Assembly: GCA_026119935.1 (NCBI GenBank)
Contig: JALRMH010000020.1
Coordinates: 372,001 to 436,000, forward strand
Direction of reading: 5' to 3'
DNA length: 64,000 nt
Source of the DNA: Endothia cerciana
Lineage: Eukaryota; Ascomycota; Sordariomycetes; Diaporthales; Cryphonectriaceae
This document shows positions 1 to 10,507 of this stretch, one piece after another (position 1 is the first letter of the stretch; the number at the start of each line of letters is the position of its first letter). Under the pieces are notes generated by a model. That model was not told the origin of the DNA. It saw nothing but the letters and a program-made list of their open reading frames with translations, and searched no databases. Position numbers and translations under genes: made by a program.

Positions 1-2
1 TT

Positions 3-107
3 CAGCCTGGGGTTGCGGATGGAACCACCACCAGCTTGCCTTCAGTGTCGGAGACCACGGCCAGCGCCACTGCTACCGTCACTGTGGCACAGGATTTCAT
101 CATGTAG
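3..107 (+). CDS. 3' end of a Thr/Ser-rich protein (partial)
   Basis: A reading frame open from the left window edge ends at TAG 105-107. It encodes about 34 residues dominated by Thr, Ser and Ala (it includes GTTTSLP and TASATATVTVAQ). This composition is typical of the stalk or C-terminal part of secreted or cell-wall fungal proteins. The start lies outside the window, so neither family nor signal peptide can be judged. It is read as a gene end because of its composition and its intact frame up to the stop; the other two plus frames give Cys/His/Arg-rich nonsense. A chance open frame of this length is quite possible. Confidence 0.35.
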   Translation, partial: QPGVADGTTTSLPSVSETTASATATVTVAQDFIM

Positions 108-293
108 GCAGATGTTTATTGCGGAATTGGATGTGGGCAGGTAGTCCGGGCTCGACTAGCTCAGCTGCAGACCCTGATCGCAAAGTAGCGCGTAGGTAGG
201 AGAAGGCCTGATAATATTATTAATCCCAGAAGGCAAACCAGACAATCGCTATCACTGTATCAGCATGAGTCTAATGCGATGTATTGACCCTCT

Positions 294-1403
294 TTAGATT
301 ACAGATGTCTTCAGCTTCGGGGCGAGCGTGCACAAGTCCGCCGACGCCTTGGCTGCCTCCGGGTCGCGCCTTTCAGCCCAGTAGGCCAAATAGTCTCTTA
401 ATTTCCACAATCTGGCATCACCGGTCCGCTCGTATTCAGAGACATCCCTTGCAGCCAGGATGTGTCGCTCCTTTTTCTCCCCCTCCGCTAGTTCCCTATC
501 TCTCAACCACTGCGTCTCCTCGATCGTCGCCCTCCTGGCTATAGCCGTCAGATCCAGCCGCTTCCTCCGCACGAGGTAGCCAAGCACCGCGCAGTTCTCC
601 ATATCCAATGTATGGACCTCGTCCTGCGTATGCCCCATGACCCTCAGCACGGACTTGTTCGAGCGATTGTGCAATACCAGCATCGCACAGTTGGCGTCGC
701 TATTGTTAAAAACGTCGTCCAGGACTTTCCGCACCCGCCGGTCAACATCGACGTACGTCTCGCGCATGATCACATCGTCCGCCTTGTCTTGTGCTCCGTC
801 GACTTTCAGCTTCACGTCCACGTTCAACTTCCTCTTGAGATCCTTGACGAGCTTGACGATGTTTGGGGTCACGTCTCGCCGGTCGGCCTCGTGGTTATGG
901 TCATAGCCCTTCCACTCGCGAAGGCCCTCTTTGATATGGAGCGACACTGGCTGGTTAAGACGGAGCTCGGCGATGGTGTACATCGCCGTCTGGATGCATC
1001 GCCTGAGGGGAGATGTGTAGACCATGATCGGACACGGGGCGCCCTCTTGCTGAATCAGCCCCCTCAGGATCTGGCCGGCATGTTGAGCATCCCGCACGCC
1101 GTCGACAGTTAGGCTAGGCTCAAAAGTGTTGCGTAACCTGCCGAGGAAGCGCCAGGAAATGGGCTTGGAGTACTCAGATGCGAGGGCATTGTGGTGTGCT
1201 TTACCGTGGCGGATAGTGTAGATGAACTTCTGCGTATTGCCTGCTGCGTGGATGACATCGTTGACTCGAGTGAAACCCTGGGGTGGCAAGATATTCTCCC
1301 TAACACGGCGGACCTCATCGTGTTGGTTCTTATGGCTGTCCAAAGGAGACGAGATAGACTTATTGTATGAATAATCATACTCAGAAGCCTTGATGGGAGA
1401 CAT
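294..1403 (-). CDS. Histidine phosphatase (phosphoglycerate-mutase-like) family protein
   Basis: A single-exon gene of 369 residues. The phosphohistidine-forming RHG signature lies at residues 65-67 within YTIRHGKAHHN. It is followed by the family's conserved YTSPLRRCIQTA segment and a later LVLHNRS segment that supplies the second catalytic histidine. Enzymes of this superfamily transfer or remove phosphate through a phospho-histidine. The subgroup with an N-terminal extension and GLREW motif is common in fungi, but its substrate is usually unknown. There is no signal peptide or membrane segment, so it is probably cytosolic. The ATG at 1401-1403 is used because the conserved core begins about 60 residues later. 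The 600-base open frame on the other strand is a shadow. Confidence 0.85.
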   Translation of the reverse strand: MSPIKASEYDYSYNKSISSPLDSHKNQHDEVRRVRENILPPQGFTRVNDVIHAAGNTQKFIYTIRHGKAHHNALASEYSKPISWRFLGRLRNTFEPSLTVDGVRDAQHAGQILRGLIQQEGAPCPIMVYTSPLRRCIQTAMYTIAELRLNQPVSLHIKEGLREWKGYDHNHEADRRDVTPNIVKLVKDLKRKLNVDVKLKVDGAQDKADDVIMRETYVDVDRRVRKVLDDVFNNSDANCAMLVLHNRSNKSVLRVMGHTQDEVHTLDMENCAVLGYLVRRKRLDLTAIARRATIEETQWLRDRELAEGEKKERHILAARDVSEYERTGDARLWKLRDYLAYWAERRDPEAAKASADLCTLAPKLKTSVI

Positions 1404-3088
1404 CGTCGGTATTTGCCGAGTCGTTATGACCTGACCTGTAGGCTTTTGACAGTCATTTGGTGGTGGAGAGAGGACCTGACAGCCTCAAGAAGCTCTCACA
1501 AGGCCATATAAGTACCTGAATACCCGTGAAGGTCAGGTGAGCAGATCTGAACGAGTCAAGACTTCTTCTCACTGGTTAACTGGGGACTGTCGTGCCCCTT
1601 CACCGTGAGATCCACACCGGTCTGCAATTGATCCAAAGGATGAAATCTGAAAACTGATATCCCTGCTATTGACATGGTCAGAGTATATCCTGATTCAGCG
1701 GACTGGTGATCTGCTGGAATTTCCTTTCGCCTCTGTGTTTCGACAAGATAGGGGCCAGCGTACGCTTCTCAACCCCCAGGAATCTGCCTCACGGACAAAG
1801 TAACCTTCAGCGAATCAGAGGCGGAAGATAACACATTGAACCTCGTGAGGAACAAGTGAACACATTATATACTCGTGGGTTCTTGATGGCTGTAGGAAAT
1901 GAAGAAAAAGAGAAGTGCAACAGAGCCGTATCTTTTCTCTCTCCCCCATATCTTGCAGGGCCTGGACTACCGAGGTAGTGTTGTTCGCATGTTGAATTTT
2001 CACTTCCTGTACCTACGATGCTTGAGGAAATCAAAGCCTGACTCGTACTGGAGGATGTGAGGGAATTCGACGGTACCTCCGGATCCGGTCATGACACGAA
2101 GAGGTTGATGGTAAACTGGACTTCTTGCGGGAACTAGTCATTAGCGCTGCGCCACCGCCTATATGCCAGACCGGTGTATACTTCTATTAAAGCCGAAGCC
2201 ATAGTCTGGGTAACTCCTTGCCGGTGTAAAGGCACCGACTGTGTGTGATGTATATTCTAGATTTACCTATACACAGCCTTGTGTGGTGCTTACGCCGAGT
2301 CATCCGGACTATGCAAGTAAGAGCCAATAGTCTAGAGGTCTTGCGCAGCAGAACCTCAAAATTCTGGCAGGTTGAGCACAGTAAGCAGCCCCCGATAAGC
2401 TTGACCGTTGTGACACGCATGATCCCATGATCATTAGTCTCCTTGTGATTCGACACCAGGCCGGAGAACAGCAGTTTCGGTCATCCAAGGTCATCCAAGC
2501 TATATGCAATGAGCACAGCTTTAAGACTTGAGAGCCGTTGAATGGTTCGGTAAATGGGCTGGTGCGGCCCCACAACTTGTCAGCCGAGGATCAACACCGA
2601 ACTCCAAGTTGTGTTGCCAGCTCTCTAACCTCATGATAGGCCTTGGACTTGTTTGCTCCACACACCAGGGTACCTGAGTTACCTACGAAGTCGCATCAGA
2701 TTATGGCTGCACAGGGGCCGTTTTCATCCTACCCTGCTGCCTTGAGCTCACCTCCCTTAGCCAAGTGCTGAGAAAGCAATCCTTTCCATTCCGGATCCGG
2801 ATCCAACATGCGGAATCCCATCCACAAGGCTTCTATCCCCCCCCCCCCCGGTTTTTTATTTTTATTTTTATTTTTTTTCGGCTTTCAATTCGCCTTTCGA
2901 ATCCCTCCTCATAGTTCAAAATTGAATCCATCAACTGATTCAGAGCTGTGAAATGAATGACAGACTTAAGTGGCAGGTGTGAGGGGAGGGAAAATAAACC
3001 TTAAACCTCACCGTCTTTTGAACATCGAGAAACCTGGTAATTAGTTCTGAGGTATATCTTTATGCGGATTCTATTGTGCTCCCAGATC
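1404..3088. other. Intergenic stretch, no gene recognised
   Basis: All frames are short and unconvincing. The only structure seen is a homopolymer patch: 13 C at 2837-2849, followed by a T-rich run with spaced A (2852-2878). Base composition looks less GC-rich than in the neighbouring phosphatase gene. Confidence 0.5.
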
Positions 3089-3520
3089 TCAGGCCTTCTC
3101 GTAGTCATCTAAAGGAACCCAGCCCCGGACATTGTCCTTCTGTACCTCATTCAGCACAACTTCGAGTCCCGTCTCCTTCGTCAAATCTCGATCCTTCTTG
3201 GCACCCCCATCCGCTGTAGTACATTCATCCTTTTTTTTTGCCCATCCGGCCAGTTACAGCGACATTCTCGTCTTCCTCGGCGGGGAAATTTATTAACATG
3301 CAACCGCCAGGGGCTTTTCCGTGGTGGGGATCCCTGCGCCGCAGCCGATTTCGAGAATATCTGTGTGCGTGGGAGACAGAAGAGCCAACAATTTTTCGAG
3401 GTAGCCGACGCAGGGGTCTGACTCCTTGGTGGCCTATGCGGTGTAGCTTTCTGTGATCCCGTCGTACGGCATTTTGAGACGTTCCTTGAGATTCTCCAGG
3501 GCTTCACCAGACGTCTCCAT
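3089..3520 (-). pseudogene. SAM-dependent methyltransferase relic
   Basis: One frame of 144 codons runs from ATG 3518-3520 to TGA 3089-3091 and is interrupted by four stops (TAG, a TAA-TAA pair, TAA). Before the stops it reads like a class I methyltransferase: a YDGITESYTA entry, YLEKLLALLSP, then DILEIGCGAGIPTT, which is the glycine-rich SAM-binding loop (motif I). After the stops comes GLEVVLNEVQ, resembling the C-terminal 'AGF.VL..E' strand of the same family. Intact relatives are about 250-280 residues, so roughly half is missing between motif I and the C-terminal strand. The first stop follows YTA where the family has a Trp, consistent with a TGG-to-TAG change. The substrate cannot be inferred. 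Confidence 0.75.
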
Positions 3521-5640
3521 CGTTTGCATATTCCACCTCGCCCTTATCGATGTTACGACGCGACTAGGCAATGTCGAATACTTATTGTGGTTTGGAAAGA
3601 CGAGTACAAATTTAGCTTTACCCGTTAAGCTGTGTTTGAAACGTCCGTGAAGGTATACAGAGTCAGAGCTTAGGTGCAGCTCTCCGACCCTTCTTTATGA
3701 GCGCTGCTCACCCACTCTGAGTCGCCCGTGATTGTGGCTCAGGTGATCTGCTAGTCTAACAGTAGGTAGTCCATGTTCAAGGCTGTGAAACTTTCCTTGG
3801 CTGGACCCTTACCGCTATAGGATGGCTCGCCGGAATCCGGACCTTGGTGAGTAGGTGCGCAAAGGTAGGTGAGCGAAGGCGAGGAGCTGGGGCACGCCAG
3901 CGCCGGCATGGAGCAATGGCAACTTGTAAATCTTGTAATTTAAGTGTTAGCGTGGTTCGATGCGTTACAGCCGACGGGATTGAATCGGACCTGTAGAAGA
4001 TATGCCGTACTTTTATTGTGAATTGAAGAGCGAGAGAAACGCAGCCACACCAGCATTTGGTTTGGAAATGGGTGTAAAGGCTGAGGTCTGTGCACACGCA
4101 GGCCACACAATCAGTCCATGCCGATGTATCACAGGCTCGCAGCTGTCAAGAGGTGTAACCACCCCAGGCTGACTGGCTTAACCTATGATCTATGTACTGC
4201 AGTGTAGGTTGACCTGCTACACGCTGCGATCTGCTTTCCAGAACATGATTTCCAGTGTCAGGCCATCAGGTTTGGGGATAGAATCAGGATGAACACAAAG
4301 GTGTGTCTTCTGGGCGGTGTCTACATAATTTGAGAGGCTGGAGTCCAATGTGTCAACTTGAGGATGTGATGGAAGGTGGTGGCTGTAAGAGCGAGGCCAA
4401 TCTCTATAACGGCCCAAGAGGTCGAAGTACATGAAGGTCAGGTCAGTGCTGCGATTCCAGTGCCAGGACCATGGCTATCCACTGTATGACAAAGGGTATC
4501 GCCGACGGAGAAGCGGTGCTGCTTCAGATGGGGATAGCCATCGTGCTTGATGCGATCATATCTACAGCATTCCTCTACCTCCGGAGTTGTGAGTATGAAG
4601 ATGTTTGACCAGGATGTTGTCGCTCCGAGACACATTATCAAGTCTGCGATGATTTAAGCCCTAAGGCTGACAGCCTTGTGACGTCACATCAATGACTCTG
4701 GGTCACAAAATATCAAAACTGATTATAGCTCGGTGGTAAGCAGGCGATAATTACGGCCGATATGAGCATTAAAAACCCCCCTGACACACACTTACTTGAC
4801 CAAAACGCATACTCTCACCCGAAGTCTGTTAAGTGATGAAAGAAACGTGTACAGGTAGTAAATTTGAAAACAGCAGCCTATTTGGATCTCAAGTGGATGG
4901 CGTGCTCTTCAAGCTTCCTTCTCAGCCCCATCCGTCATACCGGCCAGTCCACAAGAGAGTGAAACACATATCGAAACTTCGAGCAAGCCTCATCCCAAGA
5001 TTCCATATGCAGCTTTTCCTAGAGAGGAGAATCCCCAAGCCACCACACCTCAAAATTCGAGAACTCTGTGCGTGAAGCATGTAAGTCAAAGGGGAAGACG
5101 TAGGTTGAAGTCAGACTTACCAGGTAGCAGGGCCGAATCCTTTCAAATTGTCCTCGTTCTAATTCTCCTTCCACGTAGCTCCCACAGCGGTTGTCCTCGA
5201 CGGCAGAGCCATCCCGCTTGTCCTCAACATAGCCAAAGTATCGGTAGTCTCCAATAGCAGAGCCGCCACGTTTGGTCGCAGTGTCGTCGTTGAGCCGAAA
5301 GATGTCTCAGCAAAAAGAGATTGAATGGAAAATTGTGCACAGTTTCTGCATAAGAGACAGTAAGCGCAAAGCATGCCGAGCGCCTACATAGGTAGTCAGG
5401 GGATAATTCCTAGACAATGGCCCTCCGGTTAATTCGAAGTAAGGTTCCGCCCCTCTACTCTTGCCGATCGGTTTCAAATACTACTCATATCTCCCCGAAC
5501 TCAGATCTATGGCACTCGGTATTTCCTCCTAGCGCACTTTTATGCCAGCCTCTCGACAGGCCCATTCATATACTCTATTTTGGCTAGTTTTCCTTCGTCT
5601 CTCAACATGAAAGTGAAGTACAGCTCGAGGCGCTAGTCTA
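3521..5640. other. Intergenic stretch, no intact gene
   Basis: Only short scattered frames occur here. A segment around 5150-5300 has a protein-like plus-strand frame (LDGRAIPLVLNIAKV) but no recognisable family and frequent stops. The stretch sits between two relics and is probably decayed sequence. Confidence 0.4.
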
Positions 5641-6360
5641 CGTCATCATTCAACGATAAGGATCCAAGAAATGATGGAGGGCAAGTGTAGCACGGATACA
5701 GAGTTCGTGAACCGGAACAGAGACTTGCTGATGTGATTCTTGATAGTGGACCAAATGGGCAGCTGCTTTGTAGGAGTTGTTGGTGGCGAAGACCTACCAG
5801 TCCGGGAGCGAAGGGTCTCAAGGATGAAGGTGACGAGAGTCGTACCGGCTGAGTTCACGGCGATGGCGACCAGCAGAGGGGAACAACGGAGAACTGATTT
5901 GTACGAGTTTCTCCAAAGACAAGGATCCTAGAACAGCTCCGACACAACTTGCAACAGCCACGCGAGCAAAGGGACCAACCCCACAAAGGAACACCAGAAA
6001 TTTAGCCTAGAAGGATGTGTAGGCAGAGAGAGTTTGGGTACCTGGTAGTCTCTGACACCTCGTCAGCTACAAGAGAATAGACCGTGGCCACGGAGAGGAG
6101 ACGGTATTGCCACCACCGATCAACCCAAAGGCTTGTGCCATCAAATAGAAGAAAGGAGGTATGTGCTCCAATAATGGGAGAAGAACAATGATCCCGAGTT
6201 TTCCGAGTTATGATGCCGATTTCGGTGAGGACTAAAACGAAGCGACGTCCAATCTTGCCACGCAGTTAGCATGAGTGTCTGGGCTTCCCGTAACAGCACA
6301 TCTAGTCTCAATCACCAAGCTATCGGCCAGAACGACGTAAGGCAATGCGACAGCCAAGCC
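5640..6360 (-). pseudogene. Possible N-terminal relic of an ABCC-type transporter
   Basis: Fragmentary frames on the minus strand resemble the N-terminal membrane region (TMD0) of fungal ABCC transporters. A stretch at about 6110-6030 reads SVATVYSLVADEVSETTRYP, comparable to the usual helix and loop 'SLVA...LSYLEH.RS.RPS'. A stretch at 5858-5700 reads GTTLVTFILETLRSRTGRSS, comparable to the helix before 'LPP...PE'. Several stops and frame changes separate them. The match is structural rather than motif-based, so it is tentative. If correct, it is inverted relative to the NBD2 remnant just downstream, and TMD1, NBD1 and TMD2 are missing. Confidence 0.35.
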
Positions 6361-6741
6361 TGAATTTAGGGGTTAGCGATGGTTCACGACAAAGGTTGAG
6401 AGCGCTCGCCTGATGTTGCGATGAAGGCGCGAGCTCAGACTGAACATAGCCAACCTTGCGCAGCTGCTCGTCAATAGGTGCATCATCCTCATAGACATTC
6501 TGGTAATATCAATGACATAGCACATTTTCCAATAGCCTCGTCTCTGGGACATGGTCAAGAGGGCCGGAGCATGCCGCCTGGCCGGACCGAGGCTCTCTCC
6601 AGTTCCAAGGTGTCTCTGCCAGCTACGGGTATCTCGAGACCATGATCAGCCGTCAGTTCTGTGAACACGAGATAATAGCATACGTCGTACCAGAGAATCA
6701 GCGGCTCCTGTACTAAAAAAACAATCGGCTTCTCTGTCCAG

Positions 6742-7503
6742 GCGGGTCAGAAGGTTGGAATAGTCGGCAGGGACAGGAAGGTTGGTCCGCTGTCGTAACT
6801 CTCGCTCCCTGAAAATACTAAAATCAGGTACAGAGGCAAGAGTTCGACCACCCTGGCCCTCCATCGTCTAATCGACGTTGTGTCTGGACGGGTGTTTCTC
6901 GACGCCATCAACCTGGCAACCGTCCCAGGCTCCATTGTCAGAGAAAGGTCTCAACTGTTCAACGCAACACCATTTCCTGTTTCCAGGCTGATCTGCGGCC
7001 GAACATTGATCCGCTAAACCAGCACACCGACGAGGCCATTATCACTGTCTTAGAAAGTGTCAGATTGTGTAGCGTGCTCTGCGAGAAAGCCACCAACAAG
7101 AGCAACGGACCATCCGGTGTTCTCTGTATGTCCACGGATGCAAATACCCTGTAACACGGCCAGCGGCAACTATTCTGCCTGGCTAGGGCCGTACTGAAGC
7201 CAGGCAAGCTCTTGATGCTAGATGAGCCTACCAGCAGGCCGGTCACCATCCACTCATCCAGCTAATTTTAGAACAGACCGCTTCTGGGGAGTGTGGGCTG
7301 GCTGATGACCTCATGGTGTGGACACTAAGACGGACGCCCGGGTGCAAGAACTCATCCGCTCTGAGTTTCAAGGCCGCACCATCATCAAAATTGCGCATAG
7401 ACTGTCGAGCCTCCTCGACTTTGATCAGATGGCTGTGCTCGACGGAGGAAGGCTCGTGGGGTTTGGGCAGCTCGTTGAGCCGCTGAAGGATAACTCCAGC
7501 TGA
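6742..7503 (+). pseudogene. ABCC (MRP-like) transporter relic, second nucleotide-binding domain
   Basis: The second nucleotide-binding domain of a multidrug-resistance-protein-type ABC transporter can be followed through frame changes. The Walker A approach (QKVGIVGR, about 6750) is followed after a short interruption by GKSSTTLALHRLID (about 6838). Next come LATVPGSIVRERSQLFNATPF, a degenerate signature with GQRQLFCLARAV, and Walker B with KLLMLDEPTS (about 7150-7230). A final clean 61-codon frame (7318-7503) carries the H-loop in KIAHRLSSLLDFD and the closing VLDGGRLVGFG, and ends at TGA 7501-7503. Stops and frameshifts make it non-functional. The Walker A interruption (about 6780-6830) may hold an ancestral intron ending in AAAATCAG. 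No transmembrane part is visible upstream on this strand. Confidence 0.8.
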
Positions 7504-8158
7504 TTTTCCATGCCCTACAAGAACTCGGTCACGAAGTAGACCTTCAGCGCGGATGACGAAGGGTGAAGAGGCAACAAGTTCCGTCTCCAAAGAAGCCAGC
7601 CCACTTGAGCTGATAGCTGATGATGCTGGTTTGCGCCCTATTACCCTAACCCGGAAATGCCCCTGGGCTTGGTCCAAGGGCCCTAGCCGGGCCTAGCCCA
7701 GCCGCGCCATCTGACGCACCTACAAGCTTGGCAAGGCAGAAACTCCCATTGGCCCCCAAGGCCGCCCCGAATCTTGGTTCTCATCAGGCAGGTTGCAGTG
7801 GATGCACAGCACGTGCATGGAAAAACAACGCGGGCACGCGGGGTGCCGGCCGATAAGCCAGCACTGATAGGCACCTAAGTGATCATCAGGCAGGTCCCAT
7901 AGTGGGGTTGGACGGAATGCGCAAATCTTCCCGCGAATAGCCTCAAAAAAAAATTTGATTTTTCTAGCTAGACAAATAAACAACTTCGCCCCCAACTGGG
8001 CCCCTCGACCCGACGACCTCCTTTCCAACCTGTCATCGAGTGGCTCCGCTTTCTTCTACACGTGAATCCACGCTGCAGGTGCCCGAGACCTCCCTGGCGA
8101 CGCCCGTCTCCTGCGAATACCCGCACGAACACGATCGGTACATAACGCTACCGCCAAG
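7504..8158. other. Spacer upstream of the phosphoribosyltransferase gene
   Basis: No gene was seen. It includes an A-rich run (7947-7955) and, at 8000-8158, the probable 5' UTR and promoter of the following gene. No convincing TATA box was identified. Confidence 0.4.
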
Positions 8159-9040
8159 ATGGCTGACAAGCTCTATATCACATACAATGATGTGTGTAGT
8201 CCCCGCCCCTTCTGGTCAGGTTCTTGTCCGACAGACTCGACCAGGCCCGGGGGACCTCTGGCTCCCATCCCAGAAACCCCACCCCCTCCCACCCTCCGCC
8301 AGGATCCGGTCCGCCTTCATGTTTACTGATCTTGTTCTCTTCTCGTTGAAACCAGGTCCACAACCTCTGCAAAGAGTCTGCGGAACACATCCTCGCCAAC
8401 TTCCAACCCCAGCTGATCATCGCGATCGGTGGCGGCGGCTACGTTCCTGCGCGCATCCTGCGATCCTTCCTCAAGAAGACCGGTAGCCCCAACATCCCTA
8501 TACAGGCCATCGGCCTGTCTCTCTACGAGCAGCTGCCCACGGACAATGTCGTCGAGGAGCCCGGCAAGAAGGTCATGCGCACCCAGTGGCTGGACCTCAC
8601 CAGCCTCGGCGAGATGAAGAACCTGATCGGCAAGAAGATCCTCATCGTGGACGAGGTTGACGACACCCGGACCACGCTCGAGTATGCCGTCAAGGAGCTG
8701 GAGAAGGATGTCGAGCTGGCGAGGAAGAAGCTGGGTGTTGATGGCAAGACCGAGTTCAGCATCTTTGTGTTGCACGTGAGTACCACATTTTGGGGAGAGG
8801 GGAGGTCCCGGGGGCGCACAGACGGGACAGTTGCCTCGGGTGCTGACAGGCTGGCGACAGAACAAGGACAAGCAGAAGAATGGTACGCTTCCCGAGGACA
8901 TGCTGAAGAGCGGCCGTTATCTGGCTGCCCAAACTGTTGGCGACGAGTGGATCTGCTACCCCTGGGAGGCTGAGAACATCGAGGAGCACGATGAGATGGC
9001 ACGACGGGCGAAGGCCAAGCAGGCCAATGGCAGCTCATGA
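8159..9040 (+). CDS. Hypoxanthine-guanine (or xanthine) phosphoribosyltransferase
   Basis: Three exons (8159-8191, 8356-8775, 8861-9040) joined by GT-AG introns give 210 residues. It is strongly similar to yeast Hpt1: the start MADKLYITYNDV, the conserved IAIGGGGYVPARILRSFLK, AIGLSLYEQLP, and the PRPP-binding loop ILIVDEVDDTRTTL at about residues 106-119. It ends with LPEDMLKSGRYLAAQTV, CYPWEAENIEEH and a short tail. The enzyme transfers the phosphoribosyl group of PRPP to hypoxanthine, guanine and perhaps xanthine in cytosolic purine salvage. The tiny first exon (11 codons) is supported by the family start and by the donor GTGTGT directly after GAT. Length matches the family. Fungal annotations often call this xanthine phosphoribosyltransferase 1; sequence alone does not settle base preference. 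Confidence 0.92.
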
Positions 9041-10507
9041 TCGTGGTCCAAGAGGAAACTACATCGACATGTCTCGGATGGCCCCCAACGCTCCTGCAGG
9101 TGACCGACAACAAGGCTGCCGGGCCTTACTCCTCGGAACCCGGCCTGACCAGGCTATCAGCTTTGTGCTCCCAACTGCCGTGGTCATTGAATTACAGCGG
9201 TGGTGCTCTTGTTTTGCCAGGGCGGTGTGCTTGAGTGATCAAATGGGCACACAGACACAGACACCCCGTCCTCATGGCAATCAATTTTCGCCGAGTAGGT
9301 CTGGATCTGAAGAAGTGGGAAGAGCGACACCGAATTTGAGAGGCCTTTTTCAGGCCTGCCTCTGGCGAGATACATTCACTGGATCTCATGCCCGGAAACG
9401 CAGCAAAAGCAAACGTGAACAAAAAAGTCTTATCCCCCATCTTGCATTATTCCACGAGTACCTCAGCATGTGACGGGCTTCATCTTGTAACGCGGTGCAT
9501 CATATTTTACCGCCAAGTGGCCGCGGAAGATATACCACAGTGGAGCTAGTCGCTTTGCTCCAGCCTTGGTCTCGTATTGCAATCCGCAATGCGATGTGCC
9601 TCTCTGATCGGGTTCTGCTGATCGCCCCAACGGACCGGCCGGTGAGCCTCACGCAGCGCACCAAGATCACCATTGGCCGAATCGGCCTCCAAACTCACCT
9701 GGATTGGTAGCGGTGGGGCAACTGACAGGTTCTGCAAAACCACGGGTCAGGCAAGCTGCTTGCAGCTCCCTAAACCTGTTCCTGGGCTATACACGAACTT
9801 CTCATTACGGTCAACGATCATCGAAATGTCACTTCCGGCCACTCCTCACCCGGCATCCAACGCTCTCTCGATATCGTCAAGTTACGACTTCTATGAGGGA
9901 CGGCTGGAGGAGTCGGCGGGAGAGCCTCTGCAGTGCTCAAGATCTGCGCAGCGTGGTCCTACTAGCAGGAAGCTCCGTATCGACTGCCGAGACCTCAGCG
10001 TCGTATATCACGTGTTCTTCTGCAATAATCTCGCGACTTGGCCGAGCTTGGCAAAGATGTCGCTACTCAAGAGCGGCCATGCCCTGAAGGCCAGGGCTGA
10101 CGCGCGCGACCTACCCTAGCACGTGATGCCCAGACTTGCAGTAATTGACTCTGTTGCATCGTCCACTGCATTATATGCGTGCTGTTGAGCCACATGCTGT
10201 GAAAGGTCATGCGAGGTGTGTGATTTCAGCGTCGAAGAAGGCTCGAAATTATCGTCCATATTCGCCCGTATCAAAGATGGTTCGATCTTTACTGTTATCC
10301 GGCTGACGGCCGGGTCGACACGGGCAGTAGCAGTAGAATGGTGGGCCTTGAGGGCACAGGAAAGCGGTCGACATAGCAGCTATATATGCCAAGATGTTCA
10401 CGGTTTGTAGCACTTAAACCTTCACCTGGCATATTCAGAAATCTTCTTTGACACTGAACGTAGAACTTCTTTTGTTTCTTGATCCAAGAAAAATACCCAC
10501 CCGCACG
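9041..10507. other. Intergenic stretch, no gene recognised
   Basis: It contains the 3' flank of the phosphoribosyltransferase gene and the 5' flank of the dehydrogenase. Frames up to 178 codons exist but lack any family pattern and are mostly Arg/Ser/Pro-rich shadows. No RNA gene was seen. Confidence 0.4.
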
